A DNA stretch of 45,311 nucleotides from contig JALNQF010000335.1 in assembly GCA_028456385.1 (NCBI GenBank), positions 1-45,311 of the forward strand, in the 5' to 3' direction. The position numbers and the translations under genes are program-made. This stretch comes from Ophiosphaerella korrae (lineage: Eukaryota; Ascomycota; Dothideomycetes; Pleosporales; Phaeosphaeriaceae). The notes under the pieces are model-generated. The model worked only from the letters and a program-made list of their open reading frames with translations, made no database searches and was not told the origin of the DNA. Shown in pieces: positions 1 through 12,267 of the stretch (positions are counted from its first letter, which is position 1; the number at the start of each line of letters is the position of its first letter).

Positions 1-559
1 AAGGAATTAAATAAAGAATCTTATATATAAAGAGATAGACTACGTTAGTATAACTAATATAATAAAGAAACTAGTACCTTAATAGAAAGAGTATTAAGGA
101 TCTAGCTTACTACTATCTTAAGAGACCTAGCTAAGACTACTATATTGTAGATATATAAATAGAGCGTAGAGCTAGAGATAGATAGTAAAAATAATTAATC
201 TATTTAGCTTATACCTAGTACTATCAAGTTATAGGTAATTAATCTAAAAAGGGGCCTTTCTAAAAGACTTAGTATCCCTCTCTAATAAGGCCCTTATATA
301 GCTATTACAAAAAAGCCTTTTTATTAAACTACTATAACCTCCTTTAAACCTAATAATTATATATATTATATCGTTCTTCTTATTCTATAAACTTCCTTAA
401 ATAGTATATAATTAGATACTATTTCTCTTTATACTTTTATAGCGCTATTACTCTATAAGCTAGATTAGATCTATTAGTTTTAATAACTAGGGTCTTATTA
501 CTATAAAATTACTTTAGAACTAGTAGTATAATATAGGCTTACTTAAGTTCTTTATAAGC

Positions 560-1260
560 TTATTTCTACTCTACTCTCTATTTTTATATTATATCTTTCT
601 TTATAAGCTTTATAAGTAGTAGTACTTTCTTAGAAAATCTTTCTATAAAGTATTAGTTAAAGTAAATAAATTCTAGGAATAATTATACGTCTTTAACTAT
701 CTTAGGTTCTTTCTATTCTTTTACTACTTTAATCTTTTCTTAGCTTTTCTTAATATTGTTAATACCTATTCTATATTCTAGAAACTCTCCTTCTTTTTTA
801 TACTATTTGTATTTCTCTAGATTTAGTTATAGGTTGTATTAGTCTAAGTACTATAGTACTATTATTACTTACTCTACGTACTTACCTTCTTCTTTAGAAT
901 ATATTAGTATATTATCTAGGTATACTATAATAAACTTATCTAAGTATTCTTATAATATATTATTAATTAGTCTTTAGAACGTTACTAGTATATTTATTAG
1001 TCTAAAGGGTATTACTATATACTTATAATATCTATAGTATATTTAGAATACTATCTTTTACTCTTTACTTACTTTAATTTATATTAGGTAGTATCTATCT
1101 TTTAGGTCTAGCTTTATAAAAATCTTTACTCTACTTAGCTTATCTTAGAGCTTATCTATATTTAGTAGTAAGTATTAGTCCTTTACTATAATATTGTTTA
1201 GTTTTTAGTAATCTATATATATCCTTAGTAGTCACTTTTTTTTAGGTATAAAGTAAATTA
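560..1260 (-). pseudogene. pol: reverse transcriptase domain of the left Gypsy element
   Basis: The minus strand shows, in order, a KLDLKDRY segment (about 1105-1125), a PFRLIN segment (PFGLTNAP in intact relatives) and the catalytic box as YLDN at 911-922, followed by ILIYSKEE. The second catalytic Asp of YLDD is Asn here (GAT to AAT), the expected RIP change on the opposite strand. RT would copy element RNA into DNA inside the particle. RNase H should lie at about 300-550 and integrase beyond the window edge, but neither could be shown. Many in-frame TAA and TAG codons make it non-functional. Confidence 0.8.
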
Positions 1261-2999
1261 GAAATCCTACTAATAATAAGGATTCTTATATATATCCTTT
1301 CTTTAAGTTATTATTTAGTCTTTCTTAGAGTATTACTAATTTACTCTCTAATAACTAGTAAATAGGCCTAAAAGGTAGCTCTTTTCTTTCCTATAACTTA
1401 ATTATATAGTCCTAGGGTTAGTACTTAAGTATTACTAGTATATCTATCTCTTTTATAAATAAGTAGCTAAACTTCTTATTTTATTCTAGGATCTTAGGAG
1501 TTACGTGTTACTATTCTACTCTTACTTCTTAACCTAGCGCCTTACTAGTATTTGTAGAAGTACTTATTTTCTCTTAATAAGTTACTATTAAAGCTACTAT
1601 CTTATATAGTACTTTCTTATCTACTATTAAATACTACTAATATATAGGCTTAGCTCTACGTACGTCTTTGTAGTTATTAAATAAGAAGTTCTAGTTTTTC
1701 TAATTAACTCTAGGATTAAACTCTTATAGCTATAGGAGTTATAGTATAATATTTTAATTAGCTAAAACTAATACGTCTAGAGTATTCTTTATACTATATC
1801 TTTAAATAATAATTTCTATAGTAACTTTATTACTAACTATTAGGTTTCTTAGTATTAGTTATCTATTTATAATATAGATTAGATATAGTATCTTCTTTAC
1901 TTATAGTTAGAGTCTTACTTATCTTACTACTTCTAGTATAATTAGGTTTATAAATAACCCTAAATCTACTAATACTTTTATTCTTTCTCTCCTTATCTTT
2001 ACTAGGAGTTTAATAAGTCTTTTAGTATTAATAGCGTTATAGCTTCTAGATATATATCTAGTATTAGCTATTTGCCTAAAAAAGACTTAATCTTGTAATC
2101 TTTGTTTATCTTTCGCTAGAATCTTTAGAGTATCTTAATCTTTTAGTATTACTTATACTTCTCTAGTATATAAGTTTACTAGATTATATTAATATATTTG
2201 TTATTTACTAGTATCTTACTTGTGTTTACTTTTTCCTCTATTATACCTAGAAAGTACTTAGCTTCTTACTTATCTTATAGGTATTATTTGCATATTATCT
2301 TTATACACTCTTCTTATCTCTATTTATATCTAGATCTCCTATAAAAGAAATATCTAGATCCTATCTTATTAGAATAGTAGGTAAGGTAGTTGTTGTAGTA
2401 ATATCCTATCTATAATAGTAGTAGATAGTTTAGGTTGTATAGGTATAGCTAGTATTAAGGTTCTTGTATTAATACTAGATTTATAATAATTAGCGCCTAA
2501 TTATTGTTTATATATAACGATTTGTATTACTAGGTTTACTCTACTTAGTATTACTTATCTTACTATTCTTTTACTAAGTAGTAGCTATCTACTAGTCTCT
2601 AGATTTCTTTTATAAATCTATCTTGTACTTTAGTATTCTCTTACCTTAGCTCTAGTATTCTAAGTACTATTTTATATTTAGAAGTCTTAGGCTCTTAGTT
2701 TTCTTTTTTATTCTTGTCCTAGGCTATATATACTTACCTTCTTAGATATAGCGTTGTCTTACGCCTATACTCTACTCTTCTCTAGTATAGCTAAAAGTAT
2801 TCTAAAGTATCTATCTTAGCTTATTTCTACTTTAGTTAGTACCTCTTTCTATAGCTTTATATTCCTATTAGTGTCTTTATAGCTTCTACTTTGTTATCTA
2901 TTATAAGGTTTATTAGTTATATAGTAATCTTATAGTAGTTATATCTTTTACTTATATTTTACTACTAGAGGTTTGTAGTCTTGTAATCTCTCTTCTCTT

Positions 3000-3880
3000 A
3001 GCTTCTTCTAGGGATTACTTCTTATTCTTCCTCTCTATTATTATCTTACTACTTAAGTATATTAATTTATTGTATAATCTTATTCTTTACTTAGTAATTC
3101 TTTACTAGGTACTTTATTTTACTATACTTGTAGTATTTTTAGCTTTTTACTCTCTTAGGGTTATTATAGTAATAGTTTTCCTATTTTCTTAGGTTTATAT
3201 TATTAACGTATATCTTATCTAGCCTAAAGTATCTATAGCTACCCTAAACTTAGTTATTCTTATATTAGTACTTATACTTAGGTTTATACTTCTTACTTTT
3301 TATATATAGTACTCTTACGTTCTTAGCTTCTACTATATATTTGTATATATAGTTGTTAACTTAAATTACTTCTTCTATTAGGTTCTCTAACGTCTTAATT
3401 ATAGCTCTACTACGTATTAGCTTACCTTAAATATTTCTTTTAAGTTTTTATTAAAATATCCGTATTAATAACTTATTATTCTATTCTATTTATATTGCGT
3501 AGCTTTAGAACTTATTAGTATAGTTTACTACTACTTTATATTGTCGTAGCTACTATATTACGTGCTCTACTACTACTATCTTATTTACTAGTAGAAATAC
3601 TTATTATACTTTATCTTTAAACTTAATCTATTCTTTGAATATCTTGTTATAGTCGCTATTATCGTTATTAAGGTATTTCTTAAGGTATAGCGTAACCTAT
3701 TTTTCAACCTTACCTCTTATATAAGATAATATAAGTATAGCTCTATCTTTGTCTTAAACTTAGTCTACTTTAAAAAAGAGATTAAGTTATAGAATTTATA
3801 GCTTAAGCTTATTTTGTTCTTTATAGTAGAGGTTTAGCTTAGTAACCTTAGAAGTAGTAGTATAGGTTACTCTTATACGC
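3000..3880 (-). pseudogene. gag: gag of the left Gypsy element (capsid-like region)
   Basis: The minus-strand translation gives a long helical, charged stretch with the layout of the retrotransposon gag domain: a KVTKLN-like start, then a YIRGKAEKW-like segment, then a lysine-rich tail. Gag would form the virus-like particle that packages element RNA. Expected Gln and Trp codons appear as TAA or TAG throughout, so no product can be made. I could not place a convincing CCHC zinc knuckle in this copy. Low-complexity lysine, tyrosine and asparagine runs follow towards 3000. The identification rests on overall pattern and on position upstream of an RT in the same orientation. Confidence 0.6.
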
Positions 3881-3960
3881 TAGTTGTCTATATTTATTAA
3901 CGTATCGCTTATCTTAAAGGTATTTAATATATTAAGTCCTTAGAACTAGGTAAAGGTAAT

Positions 3961-4190
3961 AAGGGCAAGTAGGCTTCTATAAGATAGGCAAGGTTAATAA
4001 ATAAGTTAATTACTTAACTTAATTAATAGTTAGCTCTTATTAGAGTATTACAAGGTATATAAGTATTAATAAGTAGATAAGAATCTAATTAAAGTATTAG
4101 TTATAATACTCTATTAAGATAAGAAGTAAAAAAGAGATTAAACACAATAGTCTATAAAGGTCTATTAACGTTCCTATATACTTGCTATCT
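3961..4190. other. AT-rich stretch without a recognisable gene
   Basis: This lies between the gag relic and the 14-bp tandem array. No protein-like frame is visible. By position it could be leader or LTR sequence of the left Gypsy element, but no second LTR copy is available inside the window to prove it. Confidence 0.3.
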
Positions 4191-4288
4191 AGCGTTTATT
4201 CCTAAGCGCTTACTCTAGAGCGTTTACTCTAGAGCGCTTATTCTAGAGCGTTTACTCTAGAGCGTTTACTCTAAAGCGTTTACTACTA
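4191..4288 (+). repeat. 14-bp tandem repeat, seven units
   Basis: Seven consecutive 14-base units start at 4191, 4205, 4219, 4233, 4247, 4261 and 4275. The consensus is AGCGTTTACTCTAG. Variation is mainly GTTT/GCTT and TACT/TATT, all C/T changes as RIP would make, and the last unit is degenerate. The AGCG core keeps its CpG while its surroundings are almost CG-free. The array could be an LTR enhancer repeat or an independent minisatellite. Confidence 0.95.
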
Positions 4289-4299
4289 AATAGTTATAT

Positions 4300-5862
4300 A
4301 TTCTACTATACTATATTACTTAGCCTAATTATATATAATGTAATAGCTTACCTACTACTTAGTATTATAATAACTAGCTATACCTTTTTACCTTTTAACT
4401 TATATATAGTATTTAGCTTAAATTATAGCTTTATCTTTAATAAGCTCTTAGGTATCTATTTTCTTCTTTCTACTTATTTCTACACCCCTATAGAGTCTTC
4501 TAGGATTTCTAAGATACTTTTATCTAAAGAAATATAAGCTTATTTTATTATTATTAGATTTACTTATAGATTATTTTATAATTCTTAGTATAGATACTAA
4601 GTACTATTAATAGTTCTTTAGGGGTCTCTTTTTTATTTCTTTATTTTCTAAGTATCTATTTATAGAACTCTACTCCTAGTAGTAAGGTTTCTTACTTGTT
4701 TTTCTATTATTATTATATTTATCTATCTTCTACTTTATATTTTATTAAATATTACTATAAACTTTATAGTATATTTAGCCATTATCTTCTTAATTAAAAG
4801 AGTATTAATAATCTATTATAAATAAGTTTCTATAGATTATTAGGTAAGAGAAACCTTTTATAATAAAGATATTAGACTAAACTTTAATACTTTTAATTAT
4901 AACTAGTATACTCTATATAATCTCTTTAAAGGATTCCTTTACTCTATTTATAGTAACTAGCTATACTCTAGCTATTTCTTTAGGTATAGAAGTTATACTT
5001 AAGCTAGTAGCTAGAGCTATTTTAAAGTAGATTATATTAAGTTCTACTCTTAAGTTAAGTAAGGCTAGTAGTCTAGTCTTATAGACCTAGATTATTACTT
5101 TTATATATCTTTTTCTAAGTCTTTTAATCTTACTAGGTTAGTTATATTCTAGGCGCTCTCTTACTATATTTATATTAGCTACAAGACTAGTAAAGTATAT
5201 AAGTATAATAGAGAGTACTTTAGTAGAAGAGCCTAAGAGTTATAAGCTCTATATCTAATAATTTTTCTATTTATAGCTTCTACTATTACTTAGTTAAGAA
5301 TATTAGTATTTATTACGTATAAGTAAGGGCTATTCTAGGATAAAGCTACTAGTAGTCCCTTAGGGCTCTAAAGCGTCTCTCTTAAGTCTTTAGTTATACT
5401 TACTATTACTCTTATATTTTTAAACTCCTCTAATTTATCTACTATAAAAGTAGGCTTTATAAGCTTCTTAAGAAAGTCTAGTATATTAGCTAGAAGTATT
5501 TATATAGGTAGAGATACTAGCGCTTCTATAACTTTTTATATTACTTTTTTAGTATTTAATACTAGAGTATTAATCTACTTAAGCTTTTTTACGTAGTTCT
5601 TTTATTTATCTATTTTTTTACAAAGTTATTTTAGATCTTTTTCTATTTCTATATTATTAAATTAGGTCTACTTAGATTTAAAAAATTTAGCTTCTTTTTT
5701 ATAATTATTTTACATAGCTAGAATAGGTACTAAGAGCTTTTAGGTTTTAAACTCTACTATTGCGATATATATAGTTTTAGTAATATCTTCTTCTACTAGA
5801 TCTTCTTTTATTTTTAGTTACTATATCTAGAATTTATTATATTCTTCTACACTTACTATTCT
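4300..5862 (-). pseudogene. unidentified minus-strand protein-like region, possibly retroelement gag/protease
   Basis: From about 5850 downwards the minus strand reads as a long frame broken only by TAA and TAG. It contains a charged Lys/Glu-rich helical part, then a segment ending in KDLRETLQSPKGLLVALSQ. This arrangement recalls the gag-to-protease linker of some fungal Gypsy elements, but I could not find a clean retropepsin Asp-Ser/Thr-Gly motif, so the assignment is a guess. It directly abuts the truncated end of the next element near 5863. It does not match the chromovirus copies in this window. Confidence 0.35.
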
Positions 5863-8800
5863 ATATCTTGTCTTAATTACTTATATATATCTTTAAGTCT
5901 ATTAGCAAAGTTTTCTCCTCTTAGAGACTAAGATATCTTTAGTCTTAGTATTCTATATACACTAGGGTTAAATCTATAGTTTATAAAGAAAAGTAATACT
6001 TCTATTATCTTATTCTTTGCACTATTGTATGCTAACTATACTATAGGTAGTAACTATACCTAGTTATTCTAGTTATAATTAAGGTAGTATCTTAAGTATT
6101 GTTCTACTATCTAGTTTATACGTTCTAATTGTCTATCTATCTATAAGTAGTATACTATTAATATTGTATATTTAATTCCTAATTGTACTATTATTATTCC
6201 CTATAGTTTTAATATAAATCTTACGTCTCTATCTATAATAATCTTATCTAGTAGTCTATGTTAGCTAATTATAGTTCCTAGAACCTAGTATACTATAACT
6301 TCTATTCTACTTTTCTCCTTATATAGTCTAAAGTATAAGTACTTTATAAGTTTATCTACTATTGTTAGGATTCTATTGTACTTAACTCCTAATATTAGGT
6401 CTTTTAACTTAAGTAGTTTTGTAATAAAATCTATTATAATAACTCCCTATAGTTATTCTAGTACTTCTACTAGTTATAGCTTCCTATATAGTGCGTATCT
6501 ATTGTGCTTATTCTTCTAGTATTCTATACAATCTTATAGTACTTCTATTACTAGTTATCTTACTCTTAGGATATAGTAATCTCTTAGTAGTCTATCTAGT
6601 ATTTTGTTAATTCCTTAATATCTATATACTAGTAGTTTATAGAACTATCGTATAAATTCTCTTTATATTTTTCCTAGAATATACGTTCTTCTATAGGCTT
6701 TTGCAAGACTTTCTTTAATCTTAAGTTTTTCTATCTCTTTAAGGGCTTTTCTTGTTTCTTCCTAAATCTATTCGTCTAGCTCGCTACTCTTTCTTTAAAG
6801 TATTACAGCTATTTTAGGTATATTTAGGACTAAATGTCCTTCTTTGTTTTTAACTAGAACTATACTAGTAGCGCTTACTTCTTTCTATAAGTCTAGTCTT
6901 CTACTAAGGGCGTTTATAAATTAGTTATCTTTCCTTTTTATCTATATAATTTCTATATTAAATATTAATAGGAATTCCTACTATCTTATATATTGTTATA
7001 TTAGTTCTTTATTTAGTATAAATCCTATAAGATTCCTATAGTTTATATAGACCTTTGTTTAGTATTTTACTCTTTGTAGGTATACTCTCTATTATTTAAA
7101 TACTTTATAGATTACTAGTATCTCTTTGTTATAAATTAGATAGTTAAGCTCTACTAGCTTTATTTTCTTAAAGAAGTATTTAACTAAATACTCTTTTTTA
7201 GTCTTTAGGTCTTCTTGTATTAGTGCTATTCTGTAGACTAAATTAGATGCGTCTGTTTTTACTATTGCTAGTAGGTCTAGGTTATATATTCTAATAACTA
7301 GGTTTTCTATAAACTTCTTTTTAATCTTCTTAAATACTTTATTATATTCCTTTATCTATTTAAATAGTGTATCCTTTTTTATAAGCCTTGTTATTAGTTC
7401 TATATTTTTAGACTATCTTACTATTAACTTTTTGTAAAAGTTAGCTAGGCTATAAAATTATTGTACTTCCTTTAGGTTCTTTAGTATTAGCTATTTGTTA
7501 ATCGATCTAATTTTTTCTAGATTAATCTTGATTTTTCCTAGTTCAATAATAAATCTAAGGAAGTCGTTTTTTCTTTGTATAGAATTTATATTTTCTTATT
7601 TTAAAGAATAGTTTACTTTCTACTAGTTTTTCTAGCACTTTGTGTACATACTATACGTGTTCTTCTTCTATTTCTAAGAATATAAGGATGTTATCTAGGT
7701 ATATAAATATAAATATATCTAAGTACTCTCTTAGTACTATATTTATTCTTTTTTAGAAGGCTGCTAGTGCGTTTGTTAAGCTAAAAGGTATAACTAGGTA
7801 TTTATATAGTCTATATTGTGTTCTAAACGCTATTTTCTATTTATTACCTTTCTTAATTCTAATCTAGTAGTAGGCGTTCTAGATATCTAGTTTTATAAAG
7901 ATTCTTGCTTTCTATAGTCTATCTTGTATTATGTCTATTTGTAGTAAGGGGTATTAGTTTTTATTTATAATTGCGTTAGTTTTTTGAAAGTCTACGCAAG
8001 GTCTTTTATTGCTTATTCTCTTTTTATCTATAAATATAAGTCTATATACTACTAAGGACTTGGATTTCTATATCTATCTTTTCTTTAGTACGTTTTTAAT
8101 AAACGTTTGTTTAATCTTAGATTCTTCTTCTATTTTTCTATAAACTAGGCTCTATCTTACGTCTTTATCTTCCTTTAGATCTATCGCTAAATCCTATAGT
8201 TAATATTCTAAGAGGTAATCTTTAGGTTCTATAAGCTATTTTTCTTATTTCTTATATTCTTCTAGGAATTCTCCTTTATATGTAGCTATATTAGCTTTTA
8301 ATATTTCTTTCTTAGGGTAGCTAATTTTCCCTATTCTCTAATTAATTCTTAGGTTAGTTATTTATAACTATAGTATTCCTAGTATTATATCTTGTTTGTT
8401 ATTAATTGTTGTTATGTCTATAACTATATTCTTAATTATTATCTCTTCTAGTTCTAGTGTAGAGGGTGTTGTCTCGAACCTTATAGGTTCCTAGAATAGT
8501 TTTCCTTTAATTATACTTAGTTGTTAAGGGTACTTCTTTGTAGTGTAGCTTATTCCTTAGTTTTCTACAAACTTCTTTAATATAAAGTTCCTTGTAGCTC
8601 TACTATTAATTATTAATTATACTTTCTTTCTTTAATAAGTACCTGTTTTCGTAATATATAGGCCTCTTATACTTTCTAGCCTTTCTTACTTTAGTATTTT
8701 TATAAATTATCTGTCTTCCTAAGGCTATAGCCCTGTTTTAAGTTTATATTCTTTATATTTTAGATATTTATTATACTTGTATTTATACTATAGTCTTCCT

Positions 8801-9700
8801 TAGACGTATTTCTTAAGTAGTTTTAGTCCTAGCCTTATTACTACGTAACTTTCTTTAGGTATTATTTCCTATCCTTAGATGTCTTCTACTAGAATTGCTC
8901 TTGTATAGTTGTAGCCTCTTCTTCTTATAAGCTATACTTTGTTATTTACTTTAGGGTTTCTATATATTATACAATTCTTCTCTAGGTATAATATCTATAA
9001 TGCTTTAAAATATACTAGGTGCTTAGGATCTATTATTTTGTTATCCTCTTCCTAGTAACTATCTATTCTAGGTCTTATGTTTATTAGGACGTAGTATACT
9101 ATTAGTACTTGTAGTATATAGGCTTTGTTAATCTATCGTGTTTTTCTTATAAGGAACTACTATTCTCTTTATATAGGTATCCTTCCTACTATAACTATAT
9201 ATTACTTTATCTATTCTTAAAATAGTATAAACTTTGTTTTTTTAGGATTGCGTTCTTTCTAGTCTTCGTACACTTCCTCTATACTTATAACTAGTAAGTA
9301 TTTCTAAACGAATTTTTATTCTTTGTTTCGTTCCTCTATATCTATTGTTGTACAGCTATTATAGCTATGTATATCTAGCTAGGCGTATTCTATACCTCTT
9401 ATACTTTTCTATCTTTTACTTTCTTGTAGTCTTTTAGAGGAAGCTATAGTAGTCTCTTTATTTAGTGCTAGTCTTTTAGCCTAGATTAATAGGGTCTAGG
9501 GCTCTTTCCTTTCTAAGTCTTCTGTTAGTAGGTCTATTACATGTACTATTTCTTCTAGCTATACTTTTGTTCTTTTTTTTGTTGCTACTGCTCTATTCTT
9601 TTATAGGAACTATCCTACTTTCTATTTACTAGAAAGATATATATAGTAGTTGTCTTTGTAATAAAAGGTCTAATAGAGTATTATGTATTGTATTTCTTTA
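5863..9700 (-). pseudogene. pol: pol of chromovirus copy 1 (protease, RT, RNase H, partial integrase)
   Basis: The RT is unmistakable on the minus strand: the catalytic box reads YLDN at 7690-7701, followed by ILIF, an EEEHV segment and, at about 7500-7560, an FIIELGKIKI segment. Those are Gypsy RT landmarks leading to the connection and RNase H (about 6930-7350). Integrase runs from about 6850 down to the truncation near 5863. The second catalytic Asp of YLDD is Asn. Protease should lie at about 8200-8700, but its active-site triad was not resolved. The product in a live element would be a gag-pol polyprotein; here it is riddled with TAA and TAG. Confidence 0.82.
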
Positions 9701-10860
9701 CTCCTAGCTACTTTTTCCTAAGGTTTAGCCTATGCTTGTAGTGTTTCTTTCTTTTTCTCTATTATCTTTAACTAAGTTTCCTTATCTTTTTTATAGTCCT
9801 TACTTTTACATTCCTTTATATAGTGTCCTAGTTTCCTATATTTATAATATACTATATCCTTTTTCTTCTTTAATTAGTAGTCTTTTACGTAGTAGCCTTT
9901 CTTACTATAGTTAAAATACGTAAAGTCTTTATTCTTCTTTCTCTTTCTATCTTTGTTTACGTTAAGGATTATAGGGTCTCTAGTATCTTAGTTTCTAGTT
10001 TAGCTCTCGTACTTATTCTTTTTCTATTCTCGAAGGTTGTTATTAATTTAGATTACCTATTATTTTAGAGCTTCTAGTGTCTTAGGTTTCTCTATATATA
10101 TTATTTTGTATTAAATTTTTGCGTTTAGCTCTTGTTTAAATCGCAATATAAGGGCTAATTCGTTCTATTCTATGTTTTAGCTTAGTTGTTTAAATTATAA
10201 TATATATTCTAGAATACTCTTGTTCTATATAAGCCTTTCGAGTTTCTCTTTAGCTTGTTAGGTAATATCTATATCCCTAAATACTACTCTTATTTGTTTA
10301 GTAAAGTATTTATAACTTCTAAAAATAGCTCTAGTTTTATCTTTTTAGGTTATTAGAGAATGCGTTGTGTAGTCTATCTAGTAGGGCTCGTACTATCTTA
10401 TTGCGTCTTCTTCAAGGTGTAGTCTAATATATATTACTTTCTTTTCTTCTATATTAAAGTATAGTACTTGTACATCTATCTAGAGTTATGCTAACGCTAT
10501 AAAGGGTCTTAATTTCTTCCTTATTCTATTAAACTTTTTAAGAATAAGTATCTTAGGTAGTTTCTTTGTTGTACTTATTTCTAGTCGTTAGGTAATTAGC
10601 TCTATCTAGTTCTAGCCTTTAATAATAGCTTTAATTTATACTTTGTTCTATTTTAAGTAGTCTTGTAGTTCCTTGTTCTACGTTTCTAATACTTCGATTA
10701 CTATCTTTATATCTTCTTTGTCGTTAATTAGTTTATTTATACGATCTTTAATCGTTTCCTATATAGTACTATCTAACTTATAACTACTCTTAGGGGCTTT
10801 GCTTATTAAACTTTCTACTATTATATTAGCTAGACTATGCGCTACTTACGCTTTGCTTCT
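9700..10860 (-). pseudogene. gag: gag of chromovirus copy 1, with zinc-knuckle relics
   Basis: The minus-strand translation gives a capsid-like helical region followed, at about 9820-9925, by two tandem CX2CX4HX4C knuckles in degraded form, most Cys now Tyr (TGC to TAC) and His now Tyr. Gag would assemble the particle, and the knuckles would bind element RNA. A Lys-rich tail follows. An open plus-strand frame over 9732-9914 is only the antisense of the knuckle region. The matching region of the complete element has the same layout. TAA and TAG stops make it non-coding. Confidence 0.75.
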
Positions 10861-10882
10861 CGCAATAACTAGATCGGCAAGG
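10860..10882 (-). other. primer-binding-site region of copy 1
   Basis: Directly inside the 5' LTR the minus strand reads CTTGCCGATCTAGTTATTGC. The equivalent position in the complete element is the same apart from C/T changes. Reverse transcription is primed at this position in LTR elements. I did not identify the priming tRNA. Confidence 0.45.
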
Positions 10883-11263
10883 TATTAACAGCTTACTAGG
10901 GTCGACTTCCTAATAGCCTTTATAGTATTAGTAGATTGTAAGGTAATAATAAAAGCTCATATTATAATCTACAATAGGCTATAAATAATAGAAGATGTTT
11001 TGCAACTGTCTTTGTATTATTGCTTATAGTTAATAATTGAATTGCTAATACTATCTTAATAATGCGCGTCGCTACTAACTATATACTTGTCCTAATCTGT
11101 TAATCTGTTACTGCTAAGAATAATAGATTATAGATTACTCTAGGTGTCCTAATTATATGTAGTTTCTTAATCGAGTTCGTATTCTTTGTGTTTATAAGAA
11201 CTCGATCCTTTAGTTGTAGAGCTAATTAGTTCTATCTGTATTTCTCTTGTTACTATCGTAATA
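10883..11263 (-). repeat. 5' LTR of chromovirus copy 1 (381 bp, shortened)
   Basis: Both ends match the 460-bp LTRs of the complete element: the low-coordinate end starts TATTAACAGC, the high-coordinate end finishes CTATCGTAATA, and much of the body aligns. It is about 80 bp shorter. The internal duplicated block containing the GCGAATTTATAAATTTG-type palindrome is absent, and unrelated sequence with a 9-bp inverted repeat (11170-11178 against 11198-11206) stands in its place. LTRs hold the element promoter and RNA processing signals. Confidence 0.88.
11170..11206. repeat. perfect 9-bp inverted repeat inside the copy 1 LTR
   Basis: ATCGAGTTC at 11170-11178 pairs with GAACTCGAT at 11198-11206 across a 19-base loop. 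The arms have kept CG and GA pairs in an otherwise RIP-eroded LTR. No function is evident. Confidence 0.8.
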
Positions 11264-12267
11264 TTAGTAGTATATAGACTTATATTTATAGATAAAAAGA
11301 GAATAGATATTAAAAGACCCTACATAGATTTTAGAAAAACTAATGTAGTTATAAGTAAGAACTAATACTCTTTACTAAGAATAGATAAAATATAAGATAG
11401 GCTATAAAAGGTAGAAATCTTTATAAAACTAGATATCTAGAACGCTTACTACTAAATTAGAATTAAAGAAGGTAATAAATAGAAAATAGCGTTTAGAACG
11501 TAATATAGACTATATAAATACTTAGTTATACTTTTTAGACTAATAAACGTACTAGTAGTATTCTAGGAAAGAATTAATATAGTACTAAGAGAATACTTAG
11601 ACGTATTTATATTCGCGTACTTAGACGATATCTTTATATTCTTAGAAATAGAGGATAAATACGTACAATATATATACAAGGTACTAGAAAGACGAGTAGA
11701 AAACAAATTATTTCTTAAGATAAGAAAATACAAGTTCTATACAAAGGAAATAGATTTCTTTAGATTTATTATTAAACTAGGAAAAATTAAGATTAATCCT
11801 AATAAGATTAAAGAAATCTAAGAATAGCTAACACTAAAGAACCTAAAAGAAGTATAATAGTTTTATAGATTAGTAAACTTTTATAAAAAGCTAATAGTAA
11901 GATAGTATAAAGATATAGAACTAATAACTAGACTAATAAAGAAAGATATACTATTTAAGTAAATAAAAGAATATAAAAAAGTATTTAACTAAATTAAGAA
12001 GAAGTTTATAGAAAACCTAGTTATTAGAATATATAACCTAGACCTACTAGTAATAGTAAAAATAGACGTATCTAATTTAGTCTATAGAATAGTACTAATA
12101 CAAGAAGACCTAAGGACTAAATAAGAATACTTAGTTAAGTACTTCTCTAAGAAAATAAAGCTAGTAGAGCTTAACTACTAAATCTATAATAAGGAGATAC
12201 TAGTAATCTACAAAGTATTTAAATAATAGAGAGTATACTTATAAAGAGTAAAATTATAAAGTAGACT
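11264..12267 (+). pseudogene. pol: RT and RNase H of chromovirus copy 3
   Basis: The plus-strand frame is continuous apart from TAA and TAG. It reads from a KRPYIDFRKTN segment (about 11310) through KLDIQNAYY-like and LREYLDVFIFA segments to an intact YLDD box at 11618-11629, then an FIIKLGKIKIN connection and an RNase H-like end. This is the only RT in the window whose YxDD is unchanged. Copies 1 and 2 and the left Gypsy element read YLDN, and the Copia reads YVND. The 5' fingers of RT are missing. Stops at former Gln and Trp codons abolish function. Confidence 0.88.

Larger units (their letters stand above)
1..3960 (-). mobile_element. Ty3/Gypsy LTR retrotransposon, degenerate, truncated by window start
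   Basis: Read on the minus strand, this stretch carries gag at high coordinates and reverse transcriptase at low coordinates, the Ty3/Gypsy order. Frames are interrupted by TAA and TAG only, and Cys, Gly and Trp codons are replaced in the way RIP predicts. It is a different family from the chromovirus copies further right: its RT and gag do not align with theirs by eye. No LTR could be paired, because the 3' end lies outside the window and the 5' boundary near 3960 is an estimate. It may begin in the 3960-4400 stretch that holds a 14-bp tandem repeat. Family assignment is firm from the RT; the extent is inferred. Confidence 0.8.
5863..11263 (-). mobile_element. chromovirus (Ty3/Gypsy) copy 1, 3'-truncated
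   Basis: The minus-strand order is 5' LTR (10883-11263), gag with two zinc-knuckle relics, protease region, RT, RNase H and integrase. It matches the complete element at 17081-24138 almost base for base over about 5 kb. Similarity stops near 5863, inside the 3' part of integrase, so the chromodomain, polypurine tract and 3' LTR are missing. All frames carry RIP-type stops. Its LTR end at 11263 touches the RT of an oppositely oriented relative, which suggests it inserted into that copy and later lost its other flank. Confidence 0.88.

Noticed and set aside
9732..9914. Plus-strand 60-codon Ser/Leu/Tyr frame, with a twin at 22528-22710
   Set aside because: Both are the antisense of the gag zinc knuckles in copies 1 and 2; conservation between them comes from the gag.
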